Shown here piece after piece: positions 21,187 to 32,677 of a stretch of 64,000 nucleotides of DNA. The notes beneath the pieces are model-generated. The model saw only the letters and a list, made by a program, of their open reading frames with translations. It had not been told where the DNA came from and did no database searches. The position numbers and the translations under genes are program-made. This DNA comes from Bombyx mori (taxonomy: Eukaryota; Arthropoda; Insecta; Lepidoptera; Bombycidae), in NCBI RefSeq assembly GCF_030269925.1, contig NC_085128.1:11410501-11474500 (forward strand), written 5' to 3'. The stretch's first letter is position 1; each line of letters opens with the position of its first letter.

Positions 21187-22846
21187 TATTATCAGGCTCC
21201 TATGGTTGAGCTATTTACATGCCCCAAGGATTTAATAAAAAACAAGATTTAATTTCTATCGAAATTTCTTTAAGTAAGATAACCTTGAGTACCTACATCT
21301 TTATACTTATTTTGTTTTTGAGTTGAACTACCCAGATAATCGTTTATTTTTTACATTTACTTTGCTTTAAAAGTGATAATTCCTACCCTGGAACTCTATG
21401 CTGTACATAGTTTGAAACGCACTTTCTTAAATGAATTAAATGAAACACAGTGATGATACAAAATCAATGTGATTATTAAGGTAAATTCTTTATTTTAAAA
21501 CTGCGCTATTCAAACTTTCAGTAATGTTTAAAAAAATCGTAAGTGCTTGTAACGGTTTTTTTTTTTCAAAAAAATATAGGCCCTGCTTTATCTTTAGACC
21601 TCTCAAGATTTATCGATTGCAAATAAGAATAAAAGTAAAAATACATACCTAATATATATACGCCATCTATCAAATACGAGAGTAATGTAACATCTAAAAC
21701 CTGAAGTTTTAATGGAGTTTGGGTGTAAGCTTTTATCTGTTTCCGCCGCAAAAAAGAAGAATAGAAATCAAATTTGAAAGGATATAATTTTATATTGTTT
21801 AATACTTAATTTGAGCGCCTAGAGATAAATGCATTTAGCACATATAGAGTTACTCTTTTTTCAAAATCGATTCAAGATGCATTACACAAATTAGGGATAC
21901 AATTTAATTGCAACACGATTTTCGATTTATAAATCTTCTTTTTTTTTGCTAAGTCATTTGAACGAGCTCCCGATCTAGCTGATTTTATGTGGATGATGGA
22001 GCCCATAGATGTCAACAACGTTAATGCCACCACCCGCTTTGAGACAAGAATTTAAAGTCTCAATTATGTAGTGTAACAACAACTCGTCCACTTACAAAAC
22101 CAACAGAAACCCAGACTAAATGGATCGTGCCTAGATCGATTCAATATCTGGGCCACGAGCGTTTCAAAACATTTTCCTCGTGTGGACTAAATTAGACATA
22201 GTCACGTGTCGTGCCACATATGGGTGTTACGTAGCTTATTGCAGTACACAATATAAGTGCTACTGCGACGTTTTAATTTAATTTATAAGCTATAGAGTCA
22301 CTGTATTTTTCAAAAGAAAATTAGGATAGTTCTGTAAGTATTGAAAATAAAAACCAAACTGAAAAAAAATATATAATAAGGGTACATGCTCTTCTTAAGC
22401 AAATAAAGCTCAGCCTTCAGAAATTCGAAAATCCATAATCTATAGAATCTAAAATATCGCTTCTTTATCTTCTCACATGGTACGGCACCTTTTGAACCTG
22501 AGCCGTGAGCTGGTTTTTTCATATGTTTTTCTAAACAAAAAGTTTCATAAACATCCTAGTTTTCAAATAAAAAGCAGCATCATACATAAAGCTGTTCTAA
22601 ATTAAAGGCAGCGACAAAGTCTTTAACTTCTTTATACGGAGTTTAAATTCCAACGTGTGCGCTCACGTACGTTTTAACGTCTCTACTTCCCTGGATTTAT
22701 TGGGCACGTGTATTTATGAACGAATCTCCGGGGAACTTTAAGCACTTTCACAAGACATGTTAATGCAGTTTTATTTTATTAAATTAAGATATGAGGTATT
22801 CTTTTAAAGTGAGTGACCATTGAGAATCTATACTAATTTATACTAA
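21187..22846. other. No gene; old SINE remnant near 21990-22090
   Basis: Blocks gatggagcccatagatgtc and caccacccgctttgagac match the antisense tRNA-headed SINE with heavy divergence. The remainder is AT-rich and unrecognised. Confidence 0.4.
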
Positions 22847-23292
22847 TCTATACTAATATTATAAAGAGGAAAGATTTGTTTGTTTCTTTGTATTGAATAG
22901 GCTCCGAAACTACTGAACCAATTTTAAAAATTCTTTCACTATTTGGAAGCTACACTATTCTCGAGTGACATAGGCTATAATCTTTCAAAATATCTTTTTT
23001 GAAAAAAAATAGGGATCCTTACTTAAAACCTCAATAATGTAACCCAAGGTGTAAAAAAATTACCTACAATATTCTTTACATCGCGAGCACTGCGAAAACT
23101 ATTGATAATTGAATAAAATAATGTACTACGAGTTTGTAGAGCACATTATTATTTACAAAAAGTGTCGCGACAGCATATGTCTAACTATTATAATTATGCC
23201 GCAATAAGTGTTCTTTTATCTAAAAAAATAAAGCTTCAAATATCGTTGAAATTTTTGTTAAAGACCCGAGCGGAGCCGGAGCGGGCCGCTTG
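22847..23292 (+). mobile_element. Helitron-like element, longer relative
   Basis: Starts TCTATACTAATATTATAAAG like the 205-bp copy; the start motif is also partly repeated just upstream (22828-22846). It ends gagccggagcgggccgct instead of gcgggtcgctag. The middle is unlike the shorter copies, so it may be a different subfamily sharing the 5' end. Confidence 0.5.
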
Positions 23293-24231
23293 TATGCTAT
23301 AAGTAAACAATATTTATGACGACAAAAGGAAACAAATGATAAATTAAAATTCATGGTGCTGAGATTTTAGAAACTCTTCGTGAACGTCGGAGCGTTCGTG
23401 ACCCAATAGCTATGCTATCGGTGAAGTAATATTGCTTATTACTGCTTATGGTATTAGCTGGTACGTACCAATTAAAAGTGAAGTGATTAACATTTACAAT
23501 GTCAAGGTAACATTAACACCGACTCGGTATAGCAAGAACAAGTGAGCTCAAAACATAAGTAATAAAGCTTATCTAAAAAGGTTTGAATGTGAAATTATGT
23601 TGTAATACAGAAGAAAAATATCGTAACTTGCAGAAGTGACAAATACGCCGTCATGACGGTGTATTTTTATGTATTTTTACTATAATAAAATATAAATACA
23701 TATAAGTAAATATATAATAAGAAAAACAGATATTTAGTAAAATTGCAGTAATTCCCTGAAATATATAGGTAGTCAATGCTCTGGACAATTCGAAGAAAAT
23801 AATATAGTACTTTTAAGACTGCGGCAAAATTGCACACACAAATTTACCTAATAGTAAGTTTGATTAGTAGACGTACATATGTATGTCATGGACATAAATA
23901 AAATGTTATATCAATTCAATTATCAATCCATTTTCAAATATTAGTCAAAGTAACGATCATATCTCATGTTAAATCTATCCTTATCAACCTAAAATACCAT
24001 ATCTGAAACTATAATGTATGATACCACTAAACAGTTCACTCTAACTATAAATAACTCACTGTTGAAATGACTAAATACCTGCGACTGATTGCCAAAGATC
24101 ATCGAATTGTCACTAACCCGTGATCGATTCATCTGTTTCTAATTACGTTTACGACAACGACTTTAGAAGCTGTAACTATGTCTCTAACTCATATTTAATC
24201 GTGATAATGTATGTTAAATACTTACGGTAGG
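23293..24231. other. AT-rich DNA, nothing recognised
   Basis: No open frame with coding character and no repeat family that I can match. Confidence 0.4.
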
Positions 24232-24560
24232 TACGGTAGGCAGCGGATTGGCTCTACCCCTGGCATTGCTGACATCCATGAGCGATGGCAACCACTCACC
24301 ATCGGGTAGCCCGTGTGCTCGTCTGACTCCTCCTCGAATCGTGTTCCTCATGTCTGAGGGTCGTGACCACCATCACCCATGAGCTTCAATCTTAAGATGT
24401 TTTTCCACTTTCCCCTGTCCACGGCGTCATGCAGCGCGCTGTACACTGTACTGTCCAAAGCGGTGCGGATCTGATCGGACCAACAAGCCCGCTGCGGCCT
24501 CTAGATCTGTTGCCTTCAACTTTCGAGTTGAAGCTCGTCTGACTACAAGGGCTATAAAAA
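24232..24560 (+). repeat. Short retroposon tail interrupted by a LINE fragment
   Basis: The ggtaggcagcgg tail runs to gctcgtctgact (24317-24328), is broken by 24329-24532, then resumes at a second gctcgtctgact (24533-24544) and finishes acaagggctataaaaaa. Confidence 0.85.
24329..24532 (-). mobile_element. RTE-type LINE 3' tail, 204 bp, nested
   Basis: Flanked by a perfect 12-bp duplication (gctcgtctgact). On the minus strand, with one frameshift, it encodes the end of an RTE-type polyprotein: KVEGNRSRGRSG, then HDAVDRGKWKNILRLKLMGD and GGHDPQT, stop. Its 3' terminus ends cgaggagg, like the fragment at 32999-33111. Confidence 0.8.
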
Positions 24561-24567
24561 ATATAAG

Positions 24568-24755
24568 TTTTTTTTTATTGCTTAGATGGGTAGACGAGCT
24601 CACAGCCCACCTGGTCCTGGTGTTAAGTGGTTACTGGAGCCCATAGACATTTACAACGTAAATGCGCTACCCACCTTGAGATATAAGTTCTCAGGTCTCA
24701 GTATAGTTACAACGGCTGCCTCACCCTTCTCGCCGAAACGCATTACTGCTTCACA
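24568..24755 (-). repeat. tRNA-headed SINE tail, truncated
   Basis: Antisense tail from tttattgcttagatgggtag to gcattactgcttcac, where the match stops. Confidence 0.85.
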
Positions 24756-25486
24756 CCCCTCTATACATAATACTTTGATCAAACTTGTTGCCAACCCAAT
24801 ATGTATGTAGTATAAATAGTTACTCGAACAGTTTTTTCAGATTAGCACCATCTACCTGACCACTAATGTGAAGTGATCTTTAATTGGCTAAACAATAATC
24901 CAAATGACGTGACCTATGCATAATAAAAATGTCCAGATTATATGTATTTCCAGTGGAACATAAACTGTTTATAGCCGTTTTTCTCTGTAATGTTTTATCG
25001 CTAATCTCTTTTGATCCATTCAAATACAAATTGGTTATTTTCCAATTAATGCTTTTTGATTTCGATTGTGTCTGCACGTGTATAAAACATCGATTAATAA
25101 TGTATTATGAACCTCATAATATACCAAACTCTTATCAATAAATTACAACAACATATTAATTGAATTATTTTCCGATGCAAGCCATTGTTGTACATTGCAT
25201 TTTCTAGGAACGAATAAACAACCAATTAAACCTCATACCAGGCTTGTAATGAAAATGAAAAATATTGGCTGCAACGTAAAATGAGTTTTCAGGAATATTT
25301 TTAAAATCTATTACAATATTGCATCAGTTCGAAATTCGGCATTTTCATAACGATATCTGAGTGCATATAAATTACTGGACATTGTACACAAAATAATTGA
25401 TATGTATTCTAATTATTAGCGTGATATTTGATCATGATTTTTATATTCGCAGATCCGTAAATGGCAATATATTATGTTGTTGTTTT
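24756..25486. other. AT-rich DNA, nothing recognised
   Basis: Open frames on both strands at 24880-25141 overlap each other and lack coding signature. Confidence 0.4.
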
Positions 25487-25845
25487 GGAACGAAGTTCCT
25501 TATGAGACGATGTGGAGGGGTACCCCCCTAACCGGGAAAAAACGTCCGTAACGTAAGATTTTTATTAGTAATGCACACAGTGTATGCTTGGTAATAACGT
25601 ACAAAAAATAACATATTTTTTATGATTCATTGAGAGCGTTCTCAGAGCGTTCGTTTGCGCAATACACTAACTCTTATGCAAACAACCGTGAATGAAGTGT
25701 ACCACAATAAGTTCGCACGTTACCGAATGACCATGGATTATTGCGAAACCTCCAGTTTTATTTTCTTTATACCTCGAATAGAATTTAAAATTATAATTTT
25801 TATAATAAGGTACTTCGTTCCTATCCGGTGTCCCATGACACCACA
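25487..25845. repeat. ggaacgaagttcc dispersed repeat, longest copy
   Basis: The left 80 bp (GGAACGAAGTTCC hairpin, acgatgtggaggggtac, gggaaaaaacgtccgtaacg) recur at 63654-63727 and reversed at 42845-42920. The right edge (tacttcgttcctatccggtg, then tcccatgac) partly mirrors the left one, suggesting inverted ends. Class unknown. Confidence 0.5.
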
Positions 25846-27046
25846 CATCTTTTTTAGTATAAGGACAATAGTTTGCAAAAGCATAAATAATTGTTTCATA
25901 TATCCATAAGAGGCAAGCGGGTGGTTTATATGCAACTGTCACGCATACCATTGCATAAGTATAACACAGGATCGCACAAGAACAAAAACATATTTCTCAT
26001 CATGTAACATTTTTCTTTTGACCGTCTATCTCATTATTCACATCACTGTTGATGCCTTACCGTGTTTATACTCTGATTCATAGAGTCATCTTTATCTAAC
26101 AATCGAAAACATTACTTCGAGTAAATTTCGTTTTGGAAATTTTACTTTTATGTAACAATAAAAGTGTAATATCTGTCGTTTGTTTTAAAAACGATACGAG
26201 CATAAAAATCGATAAGCTCAAGGATAGCTTTTATAAAAACCATAAAACGCAAGATATTTAATAATTCGAAATTTTTTAAAACCTTTCTTTTTAAATCCCT
26301 TTGTTTCGAAAGAGCCAGTGCTATTTCCACCCTAATTCTTTCTATATATATATATTTTTAACAAAAACGTTGACTGATATTTAAGTTAAATTTTAACTTA
26401 TATAGGTCATAATGAGCTTCGTTATATTTCGTAATCTGTATAATCAAAAATAAATTGCAATCAAATGTTTATTATGCATACGTACACAAATCTGTTTAGT
26501 GTGTGACAATATAACAATTCAGTTAGTAATGAAAAGATTACAGAAATTTGTTTTAGTCATTTCTTTTATGTTTTTCAGACAGTAATTTTTTGATTTTGGT
26601 ATAATAACATCACAAGAGTTTTTATTTTCGTACCAGGTGTAGGAAACCTTAAATAAATAAAATAAATATTTTGTATTATTTGAATAAGGAGCTTGGACAG
26701 CTAGTACACATCACCTTGGATGATTGATAGGCGTCCCACACGCGAGATTCCCTTTTGTATTCAGTTCTTCTCGAACAAAAAAATCTGGCCTTCCCAAGAT
26801 AATGGCGTGACTGGATAGCCTTATCTCTTCGAACGATTTTCCTACGCACATATCATAATATACCTAAACAATATCATTAGTTGTATATTATCTGTTGATC
26901 AAGATCTGTAATTCTTAGGCACGAGGAAGCATGCCCATTTCATTTATTCAGTAGTTGCTCACAGAATTTAACCTAACCTACCTTAATAACAATAATTAAT
27001 ATACAACAATTAATTACAATAACAATAATCAATAACAATAAATTTT
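25846..27046. other. AT-rich DNA, nothing recognised
   Basis: Contains a short (TA)n run at about 26342-26356. No gene seen. Confidence 0.4.
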
Positions 27047-27274
27047 ACTGGTGGTGGACCTCTTGTGAGTCCGCAGGGGTAGGTACCACCACCACCCTGC
27101 TTATTTATGCCATGAAGCAGTAATGCGTTTCGGTCTGAAGGGTGGGGCAGCCGTTGTAACTATACTTGAGACCTTAGAACTTATATCTGAAGGTGGGTGG
27201 CGCATTTACGTTGTGGATGTCTATGAGCTTCAGTAACCACTTAACACCAGGTGAGCTGTGAGCAATAAAAAAAA
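27047..27274 (+). repeat. tRNA-headed SINE, tail half
   Basis: actggtggtggacctcttg to gagctgtgagcaataaaa. It lacks the usual cgtccacccatcta step near the end. Confidence 0.8.
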
Positions 27275-27559
27275 TTAAAGATTTTTTTTATATTCTATAA
27301 AAATGTCTCTATTCATTCATGAACTGCTATTTTAACTCAGGTTTAAAGCGCCTGCAACGTCTAAGTTAAAGTGAAGGCTGCGTGTAGAACGAGCAAAGCT
27401 ATCAAACTTTATAACGCGCTTTGATACCTGTACACAAATTCCGCGGAACTTTGTACTAATAGTATGCTCCACAATTTTCTAGATGTAGCAATCTACTTCT
27501 ATGTTGTAAACTATATTATTTTAAATTTGCCTTTTTTTACCTATTTATTATTATTTATT

Positions 27560-28145
27560 TATGGGGAAATACAGCGCGAAACAGTGTGTGCGTTCGACCA
27601 CGGGTTATGTGAAAGACTGACGCAGAGCATGGAAGGGCCCCCAGTCCATCCTCCGTACGATCGCCGGGATTCACTCCGGTCTCCGGCCCTGGCACGACCA
27701 TCGCATGACAGGATTTTACACCGGTTGACGGGACAGGTTCTCGGGGCAGACTTTAGTAGTGACACCCGGGTTCAGATCCCCTACTGACCCAGTCTCCCAT
27801 TGTCTCCCAATACCTCCGTCAAACAGTCACGTCCCGCGAACTTGCACGCACTTCTGCTCCACACGTTCCAAGTATCACCAAGATTCATTCCCTAGAAGGA
27901 AAAGGAAAGGGAAGGAATGGAACTGGCTCTTCAATCCGGAACACAGCTAAACTATTTGGCGGCGGACTCTAGTTGGAGGGTGGTCGCCAGCCAGTCGAAT
28001 ATGGTTTTACCACCATTAATGTTTTCGGCTCCCGTTTAGCACCACCCAGGGGTTACTTGTAGGGTATCGCGGATTAAGCCCACGGAATCGGAAAGTACCA
28101 ATCCCCAAAGCGGGAAGCATCAATCCCCAAAGCGGGAATCACCAA
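27560..28145 (-). mobile_element. GC-rich block, probable retroelement fragment, unassigned
   Basis: About 585 bp of clearly higher G+C inside AT-rich DNA. The minus strand ends an open stretch with GGKTIFDWLATTLQLESAAK then stop, at about 27950-28015. Near the right edge the phrase caatccccaaagcgggaa occurs twice in tandem, with a third partial copy (28098-28147). I found no poly(A) or target duplication and do not recognise the family. Confidence 0.4.
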
Positions 28146-28147
28146 CC

Positions 28148-29471
28148 CCTATGAGATAGGATGAACAATTACGTAGTGAAATAATGTGAGTAAATTTCTA
28201 TAGCACATTCTTTTCCGGTCGTCCCAATTGAACGAGATTTTTAAGTTCAACGCAAACAAGCCAATGTTGTTTCTTAAAGTACGCTCGTGTCACAAGTCGT
28301 AGGCTGTGAAGTTGTAGTATACAGGCTTTAACAAAAGTAGCTTTTACTTCAATTGAATAAGTAAGTGTCCTTTAATTTTAATAGTCTCCCGATTTCCCTG
28401 ATTAATAGCAAAAATAATAATGAGCTGTTGGTAGTACGAGCGAAAAGAAATTTAAATTTATCCTAAAACCAACAAATTAACATGTGAGCTGCTTACTGAT
28501 TCCAACGTTAATTGATAATGACTTATTGACTTATGACGGCAGCCATCACAGAACAGAAGATATTTGATATACGCCTGAATCTTGCTAACGACATTTTCAA
28601 GATAAGCTTGAATTTAAATAAGTTCCGACCAACAACATTTATTTTGGACTGTCGGTCTACAGAGCAATATTACCCACTCTGTGGAAGATCTTCCTTTGTC
28701 GTATACCTCCACAGACTGATTATTAGAAACGACAACATAATTGAAAAGAATATATATATTCTGCAAAATTCAAGATTAAAATCATTCCTGTAAATGCAAA
28801 GGGTGTTGCAATTTAACAACTGCTTTCTTACTGTGGATTTGCCAAATTTAATCACTTTTCCCACTTTAAAAATTAAACATAAGTATCTGCATAAACTTAG
28901 GGTCGCGTCCCGTGTTTTTTAGTAGAGACGACCTCGAAGTATTCCCAGTGGAAATTACGGATATTAATCTAATGGCGATCTTCTGAGGGAATTTTGGAAA
29001 AGAATCAAAAAAAATCTGCGATCCATACTGTTCGTGGATTCCGTTCATTATTTATTTGTTAGAAAATATTTGCATAACGTTAAATTTATAGTAAAACGTA
29101 CTCCTGTATATTTATTGTAAATATGAAGGAATGGTGTTATATGCACTTGTGACCCAGTTAGGCCTATCATTATTAATTTCAAAATATTATGCACGGCAAG
29201 GTTGTCTTCTATGCTTTGTTTTATATAGCAAATACAATTTAAAACGATTATTTTTGTAGAAACGACATCGAAGATTGTGGTAAATTAACGTCACAATAAT
29301 ATAGTCAGCAAATCGAAATCTGTTTTTCCAATATTAACTTACTTCACTGTTTGGATAATTTGGTTATATATCTGATGTTACTGGTGAAGCCTAAATACCA
29401 GACAAGGTCGAGAGACCATCATCAACAACAAAAAATCACGGGAGCTTTGGAAGAACTACTTTATTTCTTAA
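28148..29471. other. AT-rich DNA, nothing recognised
   Basis: Short frames on both strands overlap each other. No gene seen. Confidence 0.4.
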
Positions 29472-29686
29472 CTAGCGACCCGCCCTCGCTTCGCTTCGGA
29501 AACATTAAAACACACATGAAACCAAAAAAAATAAATAAAAAGAAAAATACAAAAGTAGCCTATGTTCATCAGGGACAATGTCGGCTTCTAATGGAAAAAG
29601 AATTTTTCAAATCGGTCCAGTAGTTTCGGAGCCTATTCGAAACAAACAAACAAACAAATCTTTCCTCTTTATAATATTAGTATAGA
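29472..29686 (-). mobile_element. Helitron-like non-autonomous element, 215 bp
   Basis: Reverse-oriented relative of 17206-17410, with the same ends (minus strand starts TCTATACTAATATTATAAAG and ends gcgggtcgctag). Here the flanks are A on the 5' side and T on the 3' side, the classical Helitron target. The plus-strand open frame across it is incidental. Confidence 0.7.
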
Positions 29687-30651
29687 TAAGTATTTCTTAA
29701 TATTTCTTAAAAATGAGAACCCAATTTGATGCGTATCAATTAAAAAATTTAGGCATTATTATTGTAATACAAAAATTATTAAATTAACAAGTACTTCAAA
29801 TTATGTAAGTTAAAACAGGTTTAAACAAATTTAAATGATGACTATTCGTAATTAAACATAAACGTCCTTACTTTATTGTTGAGTTAGAATTGCATTATAC
29901 TCCGTGTCATCATACGTTTCAATACTTGATAAAATACGTGCATTAATAGGTACAGCACGTAAATATATAACTGAGCATAGAGCCACTGTTAAGTAGTAGT
30001 TATCTGTCTTTAGAGTTTGACGATTGTGTGTTATATTTTTTAAATTTAAAAACATTAATTGTAAACGTAAGTCTTTAACAGATTATAAAATTTGTAAATA
30101 TATTATTCTTTTAAATCAATAAAAAAATAATATTAAATAAATAACCATTAAAAACAATTGACAAAACTTTAATTATTAATAATTCATTATGGATCGATTG
30201 GCTATTTAAATAGATAGCGTGTTTTATTCTATAATTTGTATGTACATCATATTCAATGAACCTACATCAAGCATAAATAATTATTTCATCTAAATAACTT
30301 TCATGCTCACGCTTTTCACAATGACATGTCAATTAATATTGTTTGTTGAGCAAGGGCATATTATATAAAATGACATAATCTTTTTTTTTAATTATAGTCC
30401 TAAATAATATAAAATTAAAAGATTTTAATACATTGAGGCACCTTAGGGCACTTTAGCGAAATAAATAAACATTTTTACGTAAATTTTAAGTTAAACCACG
30501 AGCTTTCTATATTATAAAGTTCATAAAATATAGGTAATCTAGTAATTATTTTCTGATACTTGAATAAACACACAAACTACTGGATATATTTTTGTCAAAT
30601 TAAATATCGTTTATTACTTTTGTTCTGGTTTTGTAATAAGTATTTAAATAT
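29687..30651. other. AT-rich DNA, nothing recognised
   Basis: Very AT-rich, with no coding signature on either strand. Confidence 0.4.
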
Positions 30652-30890
30652 TAGCAATGAATTACAAAATCTTCTTCTTTTTCTCCACTTTATCCCACAA
30701 GGTGGGGTCGGCACAGCTAATTTTTCTCTTCCATTCTTTTCTATCAACCGTCATCTCAACACTCACTCCTCTCTCATATAGTCATTCACACACTCCATCC
30801 ATGTCTTCTTCGGTCGACCTCTTCCCCCTCTACCTTGCACTACCATTTCCATACATCTCCTAGTCACATGCATCTTCTCTCTACGCATCA

Positions 30891-32611
30891 AATCAAATCA
30901 AATCAAAATCAAATCAAAAATTTTTATTCAACATAAATGAAAGTACATACTTGTTGAACGTCAAAAAAAAAAAACTACCGCCAATTCACAAGAACTAGCC
31001 TCCGTCCTGAGAAGAATTGGCAAGAAACTCAGCGGGCATGTCTTTTTTTTTTACATATGAAATTATTATTTATTTATTTTTTAATATTAGATTTTTTTTT
31101 TAAATATGAATTTTTTACAATGAGTAATATAACGTAACAATTACTACAATATTGAAATGCCTGGAGCGAGCAACTCATTCCCACTTTGTGCAATCTTCTA
31201 GATAATCATTGACTTTATAATAATAAGCTTTATTGCACAGATGTTCTTTAATAGTTTTCTTAAACCTATGTATATGTAGGTTCTGAACATCTTGTGGGAT
31301 TTTGTTGTACAGGCGCACAGACAAACACCCGAATGAATTTCGTATCTTATGTAACCTACTCATCGGCACAACAAGCTTGTGTTTGTTCCTAGTATTTCTA
31401 TTATGTATGTCCGACTGTTTAGGAAACTCCTCAATATGTTTACGAACATACATCAAATTTTCAAAAATGTACTGGGATGGCATAGTGAGAACTTTAATTT
31501 CTTTAAATTTTTCCCTCAGGGATTCCCTTGAGTGCATGTTATAAATAGCACGTATAGCTCTTTTCTGCAGAATAAATATCATTTCTACATCGGCCGCATT
31601 GCCCCATAGCAAAATGCCATAGGACATGACACTGTGGAAGTAACTAAAGTAAACTAAACGAGCCGTGTCCGCGTTTGTTAACATTCGAATTTTTTTTACT
31701 GCGTATGCTGCAGACCTGAGCTTACTCGCCAATTTATGAATATGAGGTCCCCATTGCAGTTTGGAGTCCACTGTTATACCAAGATATACGGTTGACTCAA
31801 CAAGCTCCAATGATTCCTCAGAAACAATTACATCACTCTCCACTTGTCTCACATTTAAAGATGGTTTAATACATTTTAAAGTAAATTTAATACATTTAGT
31901 TTTCTTACTATTCAATAATAGGTTATTGATACGGAACCAATGAACCACACACGAAATCGCATCATTCACTTCGTCATAGACTTGTAATTGTCGTTTAATT
32001 TTAAATAATAAAGATGTATCATCTGCGAATAATACGACCTCGTGTCGGGACTCAATAAAACTAGGTAAATCGTTTATATATATTAGAAATAAAAAAGGAC
32101 CCAAAATGGAACCCTGAGGTACACCCATTTTCAACAAGGTGCCTGAAGATCTATTATTACCTTTCACATCTACTGTTTGTATCCTTCCTGATAAATAGGA
32201 AGTAATAAGTTCCAATGCACCATCCCTAATACCATAGTGATGTAGTTTCCTCACCAATGTTTCATGTTCAACACAGTCAAATGCTTTGGACAAGTCACAG
32301 AAAATTCCAAGACAATCATGCGATTCCTCCCAAGATTTAAAAATATTTTTGAGTAGATAAGCACCTGCATCAGTTGTAGAGCGACCCCTGGTAAACCCGA
32401 ATTGTTTATTATGAAGCAGGTTATTTGAATTACAATGTTCTAAAAGTTGTGTCAAAATAATTTTTTCAAATATTTTACTCAACGTAGGGAGTACTGAAAT
32501 AGGTCTATAGTTAGAGGGGTCATCAGTACTACCAGATTTAAAAAGAGGTATCACTTTACTATGTTTCATTAAGTCAGGAAATACACCACACCTAATACAA
32601 TCATTAAAAAT
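30891..32611 (-). mobile_element. Jockey-type LINE, 5'-truncated
   Basis: Inner element of the composite. It is 5'-truncated within the RT region, carries an open RT frame, then a 3' UTR (30927-31174) and a pentanucleotide tail (ttgat)n at about 30889-30926. Both flanks carry catca (30886-30890 and 32612-32616), consistent with a short target duplication partly merged with the tail. The 3' UTR holds cccgctgagtttcttgcc followed by attcttctcagg, a motif also found in the SINE-2 family here. Confidence 0.85.
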
Positions 32612-32677
32612 CATCACATGTCCATACCACGCTAACCGTTCGCTCCTTAATTTGGTGCTTACCGGGGCCACTTTCAC
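31175..32677 (-). CDS. Jockey-type reverse transcriptase ORF (chimeric N-terminus)
   Basis: Encodes the polymerase of a non-LTR retrotransposon, which copies element RNA into DNA at a nicked target. The frame is 500 codons. The first 22 residues (MKVAPVSTKLRSERLAWYGH and on to VM) belong to the older RTE host sequence; jockey sequence starts at IFNDCIRCG. RT landmarks then follow in order: VIPLFKSG (about 43-50), NYRPISVLP (57-65), GFTRGRSTTDA (about 94-104), a DLSKAFDCV block carrying the first catalytic Asp (about 128-136), MGVPQGSILGPFLF (about 188-201) and the catalytic box FADDTSLLF (about 217-225). The C-terminal region runs to a natural stop. No endonuclease and no ORF1 are present, so it cannot be autonomous. 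The open frame of roughly 478 jockey codons marks a recent copy. Confidence 0.9.
   Translation of the reverse strand: MKVAPVSTKLRSERLAWYGHVMIFNDCIRCGVFPDLMKHSKVIPLFKSGSTDDPSNYRPISVLPTLSKIFEKIILTQLLEHCNSNNLLHNKQFGFTRGRSTTDAGAYLLKNIFKSWEESHDCLGIFCDLSKAFDCVEHETLVRKLHHYGIRDGALELITSYLSGRIQTVDVKGNNRSSGTLLKMGVPQGSILGPFLFLIYINDLPSFIESRHEVVLFADDTSLLFKIKRQLQVYDEVNDAISCVVHWFRINNLLLNSKKTKCIKFTLKCIKPSLNVRQVESDVIVSEESLELVESTVYLGITVDSKLQWGPHIHKLASKLRSAAYAVKKIRMLTNADTARLVYFSYFHSVMSYGILLWGNAADVEMIFILQKRAIRAIYNMHSRESLREKFKEIKVLTMPSQYIFENLMYVRKHIEEFPKQSDIHNRNTRNKHKLVVPMSRLHKIRNSFGCLSVRLYNKIPQDVQNLHIHRFKKTIKEHLCNKAYYYKVNDYLEDCTKWE

Noticed and set aside
24586..24810. Open frame with repeated phrase [13 protein letters not shown]
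   Set aside because: This peptide recurs wherever the antisense SINE tail is open (also 3561-3854, 53111, 59142), so it is repeat read-through.
29351..29623. Plus-strand 90-codon frame
   Set aside because: It mostly crosses a Helitron-like element and has no coding signature.
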